From positions 62,001 through 126,000 of the forward strand of contig NZ_JAIWNA010000001.1 of assembly GCF_020216065.1 (NCBI RefSeq): a stretch of DNA of 64,000 bases, in the 5' to 3' direction. Made by a program: the position numbers and the translations under genes. The notes below the pieces were generated by a model. That model made no database searches. It worked only from the letters and a program-made list of their open reading frames with translations, and had not been told where the DNA came from. Below are positions 52,101-61,019 of this stretch, piece after piece. Each line of letters starts with the position of its first letter. Position 1 is the first letter of the stretch. This DNA is from Nocardia rosealba. Lineage in GTDB: Bacteria > Actinomycetota > Actinomycetes > Mycobacteriales > Mycobacteriaceae.

Positions 52101-52949
52101 CTAGCGATCTGTGCGGAGTCTCCATAACGGTGACACAGGCCCGTGACCAGCGCCGAGGTCGTAAGACGCGGCCAGGCAGCGGTAGGTCCACTCCTTGGCG
52201 AAGGCCACCGCGTCGGGCACCGGGAACCCGTGGGCGAGTGCGCTCGCGATGGCCGCGGCCAAGGTGTCACCGCCGCCGTGATCGTTGCCGGTGGCGATGC
52301 GCGGCGCACTGAATTCCTGGAAGGTGTCGCCGTCGAAGAGCAGGTCCGTGCTGGTCTCCGACGTGCGCAGGTGCCCGCCCTTGACGATGGCCCACTGCGC
52401 GCCGAGGCCGTGCAGGGCTTCGGCGGCCTTGCGGGCGGTCGGGTCGTCGACCACCTCGATGCCGGTGATCAGGCGCACCTCGTCGAGATTCGGCGTGACG
52501 ACGGTGGCGAGCGGAATGAGTGTCGTGCGCACGGCGTCGAGCGCCGAGGCGTGCAGCAGGGGGTCGCCGTGCATGGACGCCGCGACCGGATCGACGACCA
52601 GCGGCACCGTTCCCTGCCGCCCGATCCCGACTTCGCGGCACACCGCCGCCACCGATTCGATGATGGCGGTGGACGCGAGCATCCCCGTCTTGGCCGCGCC
52701 GATCCCGATATCGCGCACGACCACCCGCACCTGATCGGCCACGATCTGTGGCGGGATCTCGTGAAAACCGCTGACGCCCACCGTGTTCTGCACCGTCACC
52801 GCCGCGACGGCGACACAGGCGTGCACCCCGCACATGGCCATGGTCCGCGAATCGGCCTGGATACCCGCGCCGCCACCGGAGTCGGTGCCCGCGATGGTGA
52901 GCGCGCGAACAGGAGTTTGGCCATCGGGGGCGAGCGGCAACATCTTCAC
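52101..52949 (-). CDS. thiD: Hydroxymethylpyrimidine (phosphate) kinase ThiD
   Basis: A 282-residue ribokinase-fold enzyme that phosphorylates HMP and HMP-phosphate for thiamine synthesis. ALTIAGTDSGGGAGIQADSR, QNTVGVSGFHEIP, KTGMLAST, VVDPVAASMHG and TPNLDEVRLITG are ThiD signatures. The anion-hole segment normally reads GTGCT with a catalytic cysteine; here it is GGGDT, with aspartate as in other ribokinases. The GTG at 52949 is used, with an ATG two codons later. It stands apart from the thiE/thiO cluster 17 kb away and is divergent from the CobW gene. Confidence 0.92.
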   Translation of the reverse strand: MKMLPLAPDGQTPVRALTIAGTDSGGGAGIQADSRTMAMCGVHACVAVAAVTVQNTVGVSGFHEIPPQIVADQVRVVVRDIGIGAAKTGMLASTAIIESVAAVCREVGIGRQGTVPLVVDPVAASMHGDPLLHASALDAVRTTLIPLATVVTPNLDEVRLITGIEVVDDPTARKAAEALHGLGAQWAIVKGGHLRTSETSTDLLFDGDTFQEFSAPRIATGNDHGGGDTLAAAIASALAHGFPVPDAVAFAKEWTYRCLAASYDLGAGHGPVSPLWRLRTDR

Positions 52950-53003
52950 GCCCCAACCCTACGACCGCCTGTCCGATTTACTGGACCCAACCGGTTACGG
53001 CAA

Positions 53004-53023
53004 TTGAAAACCATTATCATTAA
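53004..53023. promoter_or_regulatory. Zur-like box upstream of the CobW GTPase
   Basis: TTGAAAACCATTATCATTAA contains the TGAAAA and ATTATCATT elements of actinobacterial Zur sites, 4 bases before the GTG start. Zur boxes at zinc-chaperone CobW genes are common. One half-site is imperfect, so the call is tentative. It also lies 55 bases upstream of divergent thiD. Confidence 0.5.
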
Positions 53024-53026
53024 CTG

Positions 53027-54175
53027 GTGACCACTACCGATTCGCCCACCCGCCTGCCCGTCACCGTCCTGTCCGGCTTCCTCGGCGCGGGCAAGACGAC
53101 CCTGCTCAATCACATCCTCGCCAACCGCGAAGGCCGCCGGGTCGCGGTGATCGTCAACGACATGAGCGAGGTGAACATCGACGCCGCGCTCGTCGCGGGT
53201 CAGGGCCACCTCGACCGCACCGAGGAGAAACTCGTCGAGCTCACCAACGGCTGCATCTGCTGCACGCTGCGCGAGGACCTGATCGAAGCCGTCGCACGAC
53301 TCGCCCGCGAGGGCCGGTTCGACCAGTTGGTGATCGAGTCGACCGGCATCTCCGAACCGATGCCGGTGGCCGCCACCTTCGACTGGGAATTCGAGGACGG
53401 CTTCCGCCTCGGCGATGTGGCCCGCCTCGACACCATGGTCACCGTCGTCGACGCCTCGACGTTCCTCGCCGAACTGGTGCGCGGCCAAGCCCTGGCCGAG
53501 CGCGAACTCGAAGCGGGCGAGGGTGATTCGCGGACCATCGCCGACCTGCTCGTGGATCAGGTGGAGTTCGCCGACGTACTGCTGGTGAACAAGACCGACC
53601 TGGTCAGTGCGAATGCCGCCGCGACCGTCGAGGCCACCGTGCGCAGGCTCAACCCACGCGCCCACATCCTGCGCACCGAGAAGGGGGTCGTCGACCTGGG
53701 TGAAGTGCTGTCCACCGGTCGCTACAACCCGGTGGTCGCCGCCGAAACAGACGGTTGGGCAGAGGAATTGGCAGGCGGACACACACCCGAGACCGAGGAA
53801 TACGGCATCAGCAGCCTCACCTTCACCGCTGACCGCCCCTTCCATCCGCAACGCCTGGCCGACGCGCTGACCACCCTGCGCGGCATGCTCCGCAGCAAGG
53901 GCTTCTGCTGGATCGCCAGCCGCCCCGAGTTGGCCGCGATCTGGTCGCAGGCCGGACCCAACCTCACCTTCGAACCGGGCGCGTGGTGGTCGGCGCTCGA
54001 GGTGCCCGCCGGACAGGAGATCGTGTTCATCGGCGTGCGGCTCGACGCGGCGGCGGTGCGGCGCGAACTGACCGCCGCCCTGCTCACCGATGCCGAATTC
54101 GCCGCGGGCGCGGCCGTGTGGGCGACCTACGACGACCCGTTCCCCGCCTGGGGCGACCTGCACGAACACCACTGA
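53027..54175 (+). CDS. CobW/COG0523 G3E GTPase, probable zinc metallochaperone
   Basis: A 382-residue GTPase. Walker [10 protein letters not shown] is at 17-25, the metal-binding CxCC motif is at 76-79 (NGCICCTL), Walker B/ESTGISEP near 104 and the guanine specificity NKTD near 188. The CobW C-terminal domain fills about 258-375 ([20 protein letters not shown]), and the protein ends in His-rich DLHEHH. Such proteins deliver zinc under zinc starvation. A Zur-like box directly precedes the GTG start, supporting zinc rather than cobalt use. Confidence 0.88.
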   Translation: MTTTDSPTRLPVTVLSGFLGAGKTTLLNHILANREGRRVAVIVNDMSEVNIDAALVAGQGHLDRTEEKLVELTNGCICCTLREDLIEAVARLAREGRFDQLVIESTGISEPMPVAATFDWEFEDGFRLGDVARLDTMVTVVDASTFLAELVRGQALAERELEAGEGDSRTIADLLVDQVEFADVLLVNKTDLVSANAAATVEATVRRLNPRAHILRTEKGVVDLGEVLSTGRYNPVVAAETDGWAEELAGGHTPETEEYGISSLTFTADRPFHPQRLADALTTLRGMLRSKGFCWIASRPELAAIWSQAGPNLTFEPGAWWSALEVPAGQEIVFIGVRLDAAAVRRELTAALLTDAEFAAGAAVWATYDDPFPAWGDLHEHH

Positions 54176-54275
54176 TCGCCGACTTCGTTACGCACATGTC
54201 GGTGCGCTGGTGCATGATTCGAATGGGCCTCGGCCCACGCACCGATGAGGGGAGCGTGGGCCGGGGCACCGGGAC

Positions 54276-55409
54276 TCAGGACAGGCCGGCGAAGAACCGC
54301 CGGATATCGCCCACCAGCACGTCCGGCGCCTCGTGCGCGGCGTAGTGCCCGGCGGCATCGTTGGCCCCGCCCGCGCCGGTGCGCACGTCGTAGGAATTCC
54401 AGCTGACGATATTGCTGTGGTCGCGTTCGGCGAAGCGCCGGATGGACTGGAAGTCGCCGGCGAACATGGCCAATCCGGTCGGCACGGTGGTCGGTGTGCT
54501 CGGGTGCTCGGCCGCGTGCGCGTCCTCGTAGTAGAACCGCAGCGACGAACCCGAGGTACCGGTGAGCCAGTACAGCGCCACATTCGCGATCACGAACCGC
54601 GCGTCGATCGATTCACCGAACAGCTGTGCGTTCCAGCCGAGCAGGCCGATCGGTGAATCGGCCAGCGCGTAGGCCAGGGTCTGCGGCTGCTGGCTGTGCA
54701 GGGTGTTGAACGACATCTTGTTCTCGTGGAACCACTGCAGGTGTTGCAGCGCGGCCATATCCGCCTCCGACATCCCCTCGAACTCGGCCGGGTCGCCGGA
54801 GGGGAAGGAGAACAGCTGGGTGACGTGCACGCCGATCACCTGCTCCGGCGCGATCCGCCCGATCTCGGGGGAGACCATCGAACCGCCGTCGTTGCCGATG
54901 GCGCCGTAGCGCTGGTAACCCAGGCGCGCCATCAGCTCGGCCCACGCGCGGGCGGTGCGGTAGCGATTCCAGCCGGTGCTGCGGGTCGGCCCGGAGAACC
55001 CGAATCCCGGCAGTGACGGGATGACCAGGTGGAACGCCGGATCCTCGGCGGATTCGGGCTCGGTGAGCGGCGCGATCACATCCACGTATTCCAGGATCGA
55101 GCCCGGCCAGCCGTGGGTGAGGATCACCGGCGTCGCATCGGCGCGCGAGGAACGGATGTGCAGGAAGTGGATGTTCTCGCCGTCGATCTCGGTGGTGAAC
55201 TGCGGGTAGGCGTTCAGCTCGGATTCCACTGCGCGCCAGTCGAATTCTTCGAGCCAGTACTTGGCCAGAGCGCGGACCCGATCGCCGGGGACGCCGTAGG
55301 CATCGCCCACGCCGGGCAGCTCGTCCGGGTAGAGCGCGTTGCGCAGCCGGGCGGCGAGATCGTCGAGCCGGGCCTGGGGGACATCGATGCGGAAGGGCGT
55401 GACGGTCAT
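54276..55409 (-). CDS. Epoxide hydrolase (EHN-type alpha/beta hydrolase)
   Basis: A 377-residue enzyme with the N-terminal EHN domain (about 1-105: PFRIDVPQARLDDLAARLRN, YWLEEFDWRAVESELN) followed by an alpha/beta hydrolase fold. The oxyanion motif HGWPG is at 99-103, the nucleophile Asp174 lies in GNDGGSMV, and the histidine is in GHYAAHE near the C-terminus. It would add water to epoxides of hydrophobic compounds, as in microsomal-type and juvenile hormone epoxide hydrolases. The ATG at 55409 has AGAGG upstream. It is divergent from a TetR gene with twin operators between, so it is probably inducible. Confidence 0.9.
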   Translation of the reverse strand: MTVTPFRIDVPQARLDDLAARLRNALYPDELPGVGDAYGVPGDRVRALAKYWLEEFDWRAVESELNAYPQFTTEIDGENIHFLHIRSSRADATPVILTHGWPGSILEYVDVIAPLTEPESAEDPAFHLVIPSLPGFGFSGPTRSTGWNRYRTARAWAELMARLGYQRYGAIGNDGGSMVSPEIGRIAPEQVIGVHVTQLFSFPSGDPAEFEGMSEADMAALQHLQWFHENKMSFNTLHSQQPQTLAYALADSPIGLLGWNAQLFGESIDARFVIANVALYWLTGTSGSSLRFYYEDAHAAEHPSTPTTVPTGLAMFAGDFQSIRRFAERDHSNIVSWNSYDVRTGAGGANDAAGHYAAHEAPDVLVGDIRRFFAGLS

Positions 55410-55427
55410 GTCGGATCCTCTTGTTGA

Positions 55428-55477
55428 AACGGAATGCTTCGTTCTGTTCCAACCGTAACAGAACGGATCATTCCGTT
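55428..55477. promoter_or_regulatory. Twin TetR operators between epoxide hydrolase and tetR
   Basis: Two 16-bp sites share the form AACGGA-N4-TCCGTT: 55428-55443 (second half TTCGTT, one mismatch) and 55462-55477 (perfect). They lie inside a larger concentric palindrome: TGAAACGGAAT (55425-55435) pairs with ATTCCGTTTCA (55470-55480) and GTTCTGTT (55441-55448) with AACAGAAC (55457-55464). They sit between the two divergent starts, where one repressor could control both genes. Confidence 0.8.
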
Positions 55478-55498
55478 TCAAGTGGTAGGCTGATATTC

Positions 55499-56146
55499 AT
55501 GCCGAAGCAGAACGAATCCCCAGCTCAGCCGCGCTTGCCCGGTCGCAAGGCGCAGGCCGCGCGCAATGACGGACTGATCCTCGAGGCCGCGCGCACGGTG
55601 TTTCTCGACGATCCGAACGCACCGATCGCCGCGGTGGCCGAGCAGGCCGGCGTCGGGATCAGTGCCCTCTACCGCCGCTATCCGAGCAAGGAGGTGCTGC
55701 TGCGCACGTTGTGCCACGAAGGGTTACGGCGCTACAACGTGGAAGCCGATGCCGCACTGGAGGACTCGGACGGCTGGCGCGGGTTCGTCGGCTTCCTCGA
55801 GCGGGTGGTCGATGCCGACGTGCACTCGCTCACCGTGCGGTTGGCAGGCACCTTCACCCCCGACGACGCGATGCTGCCCGACGTGCTGCATTCCGGCGAG
55901 GTCACCGAGGAACTGGTCCGCCGCGCCCACGCCACCGGTCGACTGCGCGCCGACGTGAGCGCCTTGGACATCGGCCTGGTTCTCGAGGCATGCGCCGCGA
56001 TAACCATGCCCGGCCAGGCGCGCACCGGCGAACTACGCCGCCGCGTCCTCGCCCTGCTGATCGACGGCCTGCGCGCCGACGGCGACCTGCCGGGCCCGCC
56101 ACCGGCACCGGGCGAATTCGCCTGGCGTTGGGAGCGGAAACCCTGA
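55499..56146 (+). CDS. TetR family regulator of the epoxide hydrolase
   Basis: A 215-residue TetR protein. Its helix-turn-helix lies around 40-70 (PIAAVAEQAGVGISALYRRY, PSKEVLLRTL), and the C-terminal ligand domain is of the AlkX/TetR_C group type. The ATG at 55499 follows TAGGCT-GATATTC closely, so the message may be leaderless; the longer frame from 55421 would run through the operators. It most likely represses itself and the divergent epoxide hydrolase through the twin sites at 55428-55477. Confidence 0.85.
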   Translation: MPKQNESPAQPRLPGRKAQAARNDGLILEAARTVFLDDPNAPIAAVAEQAGVGISALYRRYPSKEVLLRTLCHEGLRRYNVEADAALEDSDGWRGFVGFLERVVDADVHSLTVRLAGTFTPDDAMLPDVLHSGEVTEELVRRAHATGRLRADVSALDIGLVLEACAAITMPGQARTGELRRRVLALLIDGLRADGDLPGPPPAPGEFAWRWERKP

Positions 56147-56203
56147 GGTGGTGGCACACTGATCGGCGTTGCGAGTCGGCAGACCAACCGTGGAGGGTGC
56201 GTC

Positions 56204-56614
56204 GTGAACTGGACTCTGGAAGTAGTGGTCGTTCCTGTCTCGGATATCGACCGAGCCAAGGATTTCTACGCGAACCGGCTGGGCTTCGATGTCGACCACG
56301 ACACGGTGATCTCCGACGACGTGCGCATCGTCCAGCTCACCCCGCCCGGCTCCGGCTGTTCCATCGTGATCGGCAAGGGCGCGGTTCCACAGATGCCGCC
56401 GGGTTCGTTGAAGGGCTTGCAGCTGGTGGTGCCCGATATCGAGCAGGCGCGTGCCGAACTCGTGGCCCGCGGCGTCGAGGTCACCGACGTGCAGGTGCTC
56501 GGCGTGAACCCGTCGCCCACACCGCATCCACTCGACAATGTCGGCTTCGTGTTCTTCAGCGATCCCGACGGCAACGGGTGGGGTGTGCAGCAGATTTCCA
56601 GCCGCGCGGGGTAA
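56204..56614 (+). CDS. VOC (glyoxalase/bleomycin-resistance-like) family protein
   Basis: A 136-residue protein with two beta-alpha-beta-beta-beta modules: VVVVPVSDIDRAKDFYANRL at the start and VGFVFFSDPDGNGWGVQQI at the end, both VOC signatures. Members are metal-dependent lyases, isomerases, dioxygenases or binding proteins; substrate cannot be read. The start is GTG with GGAGG about 8 bases upstream. It sits between the tetR gene and the ABC transporter in the same direction but with 57-bp gaps on each side, so operon membership is uncertain. Confidence 0.85.
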   Translation: MNWTLEVVVVPVSDIDRAKDFYANRLGFDVDHDTVISDDVRIVQLTPPGSGCSIVIGKGAVPQMPPGSLKGLQLVVPDIEQARAELVARGVEVTDVQVLGVNPSPTPHPLDNVGFVFFSDPDGNGWGVQQISSRAG

Positions 56615-56671
56615 TCCTCGAGCTGATCGCAACCCTGTCGTGGCGTGACAGGGGCGGGGCACCATGCATCC

Positions 56672-57469
56672 ATGTCGATCGCAACGCGCACCGCACCTGT
56701 GGACCGGCCGCTGTATCGCCGACCCGGCCTGCTGCGCGCGGTCGCGCCGCTCGCGTTGCTGCTGCTGTGGCAGATCGGCAGCACCAGCGGTTGGATTCCA
56801 CCGAAGAAGCTGCCCGCGCCGTCGGCCGTGGTCGAGGCCGGTCTGGAGATCTACCGGTCCGGTCAACTCGCCGACGCGCTGCTGGTCTCGGGCCAGCGCG
56901 CGCTCTACGGTTTCGCGCTCGGCGCGGCGCTCGCGTTGCTGTTCGGCGTGGTGGCCGGGCTCAGCAAGATCGGCGAATACGCGCTCGATCCGCCGCTGCA
57001 GATGATCCGCACCATCCCGCTGTTCGGCCTGATCCCGCTGTTCATCATCTGGTTCGGCATCGGCGAGGAACCCAAGGTCTATCTGATCGCGCTCGGCGTG
57101 TTCTTCCCGCTCTACCTCAACACCTACTCCGGTATCCGTCAGCTCGACCCGAAGCTGCTCGAACTCGGGACCGCCCTTCGTCTCGGCCTCGGTGAGCGGT
57201 TGCGGCTGCTTGTGCTGCCGGGTGCGCTGCCGCAGATTCTGGTCGGTGCGCGTCAAAGTCTCGGCATCGCTTGGCTTTCGCTCATCGTCGCCGAACAGAT
57301 CAACGCGAGCGCGGGTCTCGGCTTCGTCGTCAACAACGCCCGCGAATTCCTGCGCACCGACATCGTGGTGTTCGGGCTGGTGGTCTACAGCCTGCTCGGC
57401 CTGCTCACCGATTCGCTGGTGCGGCTGGCCGAGCGCCGTGCGCTGCGCTGGCGACCGGGGGTGCGGTGA
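56672..57469 (+). CDS. ssuC: ABC transporter permease, SsuC/TauC type
   Basis: A 265-residue BPD-type permease with six transmembrane segments. The EAA loop reads ELGTALRLGLGERLRLLVLP (about 165-184), followed by GALPQILVGARQSLGIAWLS and the conserved end VVYSLLGLLTDSLVRLAERR. Nearest types import aliphatic sulfonates, taurine or nitrate; the solute-binding protein downstream fits sulfonates best. The ATG at 56672 (MSIATRT) is preferred over upstream starts. The ATPase gene follows after 109 bases with no recognised element between. Confidence 0.85.
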   Translation: MSIATRTAPVDRPLYRRPGLLRAVAPLALLLLWQIGSTSGWIPPKKLPAPSAVVEAGLEIYRSGQLADALLVSGQRALYGFALGAALALLFGVVAGLSKIGEYALDPPLQMIRTIPLFGLIPLFIIWFGIGEEPKVYLIALGVFFPLYLNTYSGIRQLDPKLLELGTALRLGLGERLRLLVLPGALPQILVGARQSLGIAWLSLIVAEQINASAGLGFVVNNAREFLRTDIVVFGLVVYSLLGLLTDSLVRLAERRALRWRPGVR

Positions 57470-57578
57470 TGGGCGAGTCCATCTCGTCGCGACCGGCGTC
57501 ACCATCGGCTACAGCTGCCTCGGGGCGCCACGCACGCCGACCGACCATCGTCCGCCGTTCGATTGCGAGGCCCACCCG

Positions 57579-58316
57579 ATGACAGCCACTACCGCCACCG
57601 CCCCGCGCACGGCCACCGCCGCGCGAATCACTGGCCTAGGCAAGAGTTTCGGTGACCGAACCGTCCTCGACGGCATCGACCTCGAGATCGGCGCGGGTGA
57701 GATCGTCGCCCTCGTCGGACGCAGTGGCTCGGGCAAATCCACCCTGCTGCGGATTCTCGGCGGGCTCGATTCGGCAAGTGCCGGTGAAGTTCTCGTCGAG
57801 GGCAGGCCGACGATCGTCTTCCAGGAACCCCGGCTGATCCCGTGGCAGCCGGTGGTTCGCAACGTCGCGCTCGGCAGGCGCGCACCGCGCAATCGCCGAG
57901 CCGACGAACAAGCCGCGCGCGAAGTACTCGCCGAGGTCGGCCTGGCCGCGCGCGCCGACGCGTGGCCGCTCACGCTGTCCGGCGGCGAAGCCCAACGTGC
58001 CGCGCTGGCACGGGCTCTGGTGGCCGAACCGACCCTGCTCCTGCTCGACGAACCGTTCGGTGCCCTCGACGCGCTCACCCGGCTGACCATGCACGACCTG
58101 CTGCTCGGTCTGCACGCCGAGCGCGCCTTCGGCGTGCTGCTGGTGACCCATGACGTGCTCGAGGCGATCACCCTCGCCGACCGCGTGCTCGTCCTCGACG
58201 ACGGCCGCATCGCCGCCGACGTCCCCATCGACCTCCCGCGACCCCGCACCCCGGCGGCACCGGAGGTCGCCGAATACGCGACCCGACTGCTCGCGCTGCT
58301 CGGCGTCACCCACTGA
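57579..58316 (+). CDS. ssuB: ABC transporter ATP-binding protein, SsuB/TauB type
   Basis: A 245-residue ATPase. Walker A is GRSGSGKST near 48, the Q-loop IVFQEPRLIPWQPV, the signature LSGGEAQR, Walker B LLLLDEPFGALDALTR and the H-loop VTHDVLEA. QEPRLIPW-type Q-loop sequence is a feature of the SsuB/TauB group. Energises uptake through the SsuC-like permease. The ATG at 57579 gives family length. Confidence 0.9.
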   Translation: MTATTATAPRTATAARITGLGKSFGDRTVLDGIDLEIGAGEIVALVGRSGSGKSTLLRILGGLDSASAGEVLVEGRPTIVFQEPRLIPWQPVVRNVALGRRAPRNRRADEQAAREVLAEVGLAARADAWPLTLSGGEAQRAALARALVAEPTLLLLDEPFGALDALTRLTMHDLLLGLHAERAFGVLLVTHDVLEAITLADRVLVLDDGRIAADVPIDLPRPRTPAAPEVAEYATRLLALLGVTH

Positions 58317-58347
58317 CCCACCCATCCATCGCACGAAAGTTGTTCGC

Positions 58348-59343
58348 GTGAAACGCACTCCGAAGTCCCGTCTGGCCGGACTCGCCCTCGCCGTCGTCGC
58401 CGCGCTCTCGCTGAGCGCCTGCGGTGACGACGCGGCGACCGAGGCGGCTCCTTCGGGGCCGGTCGACCTGAGCACGGTGACGCTGAAAGTCGGTGACCAG
58501 AAGGCGATCTCGATCGAGGTGCTGCTGAAGGCGTCGGGTCAGCTGGAAAACCTGCCCTACAAGATCGAGTTCTCCACCTTCACCGCCGGCCTGCCGCTGG
58601 TCGAGGCGGCCAGCGCGGGCGGCATCGACATCGCCCAGACCGGCAACACCCCGGTCATCTTCGGTGCCGCCGCCGATGCCGATATCAAGATCGTCGGCGC
58701 GCTCTCGGCCACCGGCAAGGGCGATGCGATCCTGGTCGGCAAGGATTCGCCGATCGCTTCGGTCGCGGCGCTCGAGGGCAAGAAGGTCGCCGTCTACAAG
58801 GGCAGTTCGGCCAACGCCAACCTGCTGCTGCAACTGAAGAAGGCCGGTCTGTCGCTGAGCGATGTCGAACCGGTCTACCTCTCGCCCGGTGACGGCTACA
58901 CGGCCCTCACCAGGGGAGATGTCGATGCCTGGGCCACCTGGGACCCCTACACCGCCATCGCCGAGAAGGAGATCGGTGCCAAGTCCATCGCCACCGCCGA
59001 TCAGGCCGCCAACGGCTACAACTTCTGGGCAGCGGGCAACAAGACCCTCGCCGACCCGGGCAAGTCGGCCGCCCTCGCCGACTTCTTCCAGCGCTACGCG
59101 GCCGCGACCAAGTGGTCCTCGGACAACCTCGACACCTGGTCGGCGAAGTACGCCGAACTCACCCAGATCAGCGTCGATGCCTCCCGCACCACCTGGACCC
59201 GCTCGATCAAGGAACCGATCGAGCTCACCGACCAGGTGATCGCCTCCGAACAGGAGATCGCCGACGCGTTCACCGACGCCAAGGCCATCCCCGGCAAGGT
59301 CGACTTCGACTCCTACGTCGACACCAGGTTCGACAAGTCCTGA
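58348..59343 (+). CDS. ssuA: Aliphatic sulfonate-type substrate-binding lipoprotein, SsuA-like
   Basis: A 331-residue binding protein. The signal ALAVVAALSLSAC ends in a lipobox (Cys25), so it is a lipoprotein. VGDQKAISIEVLLKASGQLE, DIAQTGNTPVIFGAAADA, GKKVAVYKGSSANANLLLQL and DAWATWDPYTAIAEKE are signatures of SsuA/nitrate-type binding proteins. The start is GTG at 58348, 31 bases after ssuB. The C-B-A order forms a complete importer. No sulfonate monooxygenase lies nearby, so sulfonate use is inferred from the transporter family only. Confidence 0.88.
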   Translation: MKRTPKSRLAGLALAVVAALSLSACGDDAATEAAPSGPVDLSTVTLKVGDQKAISIEVLLKASGQLENLPYKIEFSTFTAGLPLVEAASAGGIDIAQTGNTPVIFGAAADADIKIVGALSATGKGDAILVGKDSPIASVAALEGKKVAVYKGSSANANLLLQLKKAGLSLSDVEPVYLSPGDGYTALTRGDVDAWATWDPYTAIAEKEIGAKSIATADQAANGYNFWAAGNKTLADPGKSAALADFFQRYAAATKWSSDNLDTWSAKYAELTQISVDASRTTWTRSIKEPIELTDQVIASEQEIADAFTDAKAIPGKVDFDSYVDTRFDKS

Positions 59344-59355
59344 GACAGACCCATG

Positions 59356-59393
59356 ACGGCGCCTTCGATCCACCGGGTCGGAGGCGCCGTTTC
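59356..59393 (+). terminator. Terminator after ssuA
   Basis: ACGGCGCCTTCGA (59356-59368) pairs with TCGGAGGCGCCGT (59378-59390), one G-T wobble, around a 9-base loop and is followed by TTT. It begins 12 bases after the ssuA stop and ends the transporter operon. Confidence 0.75.
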
Positions 59394-59498
59394 GCGTTCA
59401 CCTGGTGTGGCGCTGCCCCGGGTGACCGGTGCCGAGCGGTTACGTTGACCTGGGCGGTCGAGCGCCACGGAAACCGATCACGACCAGGATGGTGACAG

Positions 59499-61016
59499 GT
59501 GGACGAGCAGACGAAGACCTACGGGTCGGTGCGCTGGGTGATGCTCGGGGTGCTGTGCGCCAGCCTGTTGCTGGTGGCGATGGATGCCACGATTCTCAAT
59601 GTGGCGTTGCCGTCGTTGATCGACGATCTGCACGTCGGGCCGCTCGAGCAGTTGTGGATCATCGACATCTACGGCCTCGTGCTCGGCGGGTTGCTCATCA
59701 CCACCGGTGCGCTGGGCGACCGGTGGGGTCGGAAGTTGTTGTTCATCAGCGGTTTTCTGCTGTTCGGTGTCGCTTCGGTGATCGCGGCCACCGCGGGCAG
59801 TGCGGCGCAGCTGATCGTCGGGCGTGTGCTGCTCGGTATCGGTGGCGCGATGGTGATGCCCTCGACGCTGTCGCTGATCCGCAATATCTTCACCGACGTG
59901 CGCGAGCGCACCATGGCCATCGGGATCTGGGCGGCGGTCGCCGGGGTGGGCGCGACGGTCGGTCCGATCGTCGGCGGTTTCCTGGTGGAGCATTTCGGCT
60001 GGTCGTCGGCGTTCTGGCTGAACGTGCCGGTGGTGCTGGTGACGGTGGTCGTCGGGTTGTGGGTGCTGCCGGAATACCGGACCCCGCAGGCGGGTCGGCT
60101 CGATTGGTTCTCGGCGGTGCTGTCCGTGGCGGGCATCGTCTGCCTGGCGTGGGGCATCAAGCATCTGGCCAAAGGCGAGGCGACCGTGGTGGATTGGGCG
60201 ATGCTGCTGATCGGTGTCGGCGCGCTGGCCTGGTTCGCCCGCCGCCAGCTCCGGTCGGCCGATCCGCTGCTGGATGTGCGCCTGTTCCGCAACGGCGCGT
60301 TCACCGCGGCCGCCGTCGCGACCCTGCTCGCCATGATGGCCATCGGCGCCGCCATGTTCCTGATCTCGCTGTGGTTGCAGTATGTGCACGGCTACAGCCC
60401 GTCGCAGGCGGGTATCCGGATGCTGCCCGCCGCCCTCACCCTGCTCACGGCCTCGCTGCTCACGCCGATGCTGATGGAGAAATTCGGGGTCCGCGTGGTG
60501 CTCGGCGTCGGGCTCGGCGCGGTCGCGCTCGGTTTCCTGCTGCTCGCGGTGAGCCCGGAACCGACCTCGTATCCGGTGGTTGCGCTGGTGCTCGTCTCCT
60601 TCGGGCTCGGTGACGGGATGGCCGTCACCGCGGCCGCTGCCGTGCTCGTCGGTGCCGTTCCCGCCGATCGGGCGGGCCAGGCCGGCGCGGTCGAGGAGAC
60701 CAATTACGAGGTCGGCGTTGGTTTCGGGGTGGCGTTGCTCGGCAGCCTGCACGCCCGGCTGTTCACCGAGCACATGACCGATCTGCCCGTCCCCGCCGAC
60801 CGGGTGGAGCAGGCGAGCGGCTCGGTGGGCGGCGCCGCCGAGGTCGCCTCGGACCTGCCGGAACCCGCGCGCACCGAGCTGCTCGGCGCCGCCACCCATG
60901 CTTTCGATTCCGCGCTCACCACCACGTCGTACCTGTCCGCGGCCGTGGTGGCCCTGGTGACGGTCGGCGCCGTCTGGCTGGTGCCCAAGGGGTTCCGGGT
61001 GAGCGGCGGACACTGA
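59499..61016 (+). CDS. MFS transporter, DHA2 (14-helix) drug exporter family
   Basis: A 505-residue membrane protein with about 14 hydrophobic segments. Motif LLVAMDATILNVALPSL in helix 1, LGDRWGRKLLFISG after helix 2 (motif A) and GIWAAVAGVGATVGPIVGGF in helix 5 (motif C) define the EmrB/QacA-type proton-driven exporters. Likely substrates are amphipathic drugs or quaternary compounds; relatives in actinobacteria include SmvA/LfrA-like pumps. The start is GTG at 59499 with AGGA upstream. It stands alone; the next gene has its own promoter. Confidence 0.9.
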   Translation: MDEQTKTYGSVRWVMLGVLCASLLLVAMDATILNVALPSLIDDLHVGPLEQLWIIDIYGLVLGGLLITTGALGDRWGRKLLFISGFLLFGVASVIAATAGSAAQLIVGRVLLGIGGAMVMPSTLSLIRNIFTDVRERTMAIGIWAAVAGVGATVGPIVGGFLVEHFGWSSAFWLNVPVVLVTVVVGLWVLPEYRTPQAGRLDWFSAVLSVAGIVCLAWGIKHLAKGEATVVDWAMLLIGVGALAWFARRQLRSADPLLDVRLFRNGAFTAAAVATLLAMMAIGAAMFLISLWLQYVHGYSPSQAGIRMLPAALTLLTASLLTPMLMEKFGVRVVLGVGLGAVALGFLLLAVSPEPTSYPVVALVLVSFGLGDGMAVTAAAAVLVGAVPADRAGQAGAVEETNYEVGVGFGVALLGSLHARLFTEHMTDLPVPADRVEQASGSVGGAAEVASDLPEPARTELLGAATHAFDSALTTTSYLSAAVVALVTVGAVWLVPKGFRVSGGH

Positions 61017-61019
61017 CTC

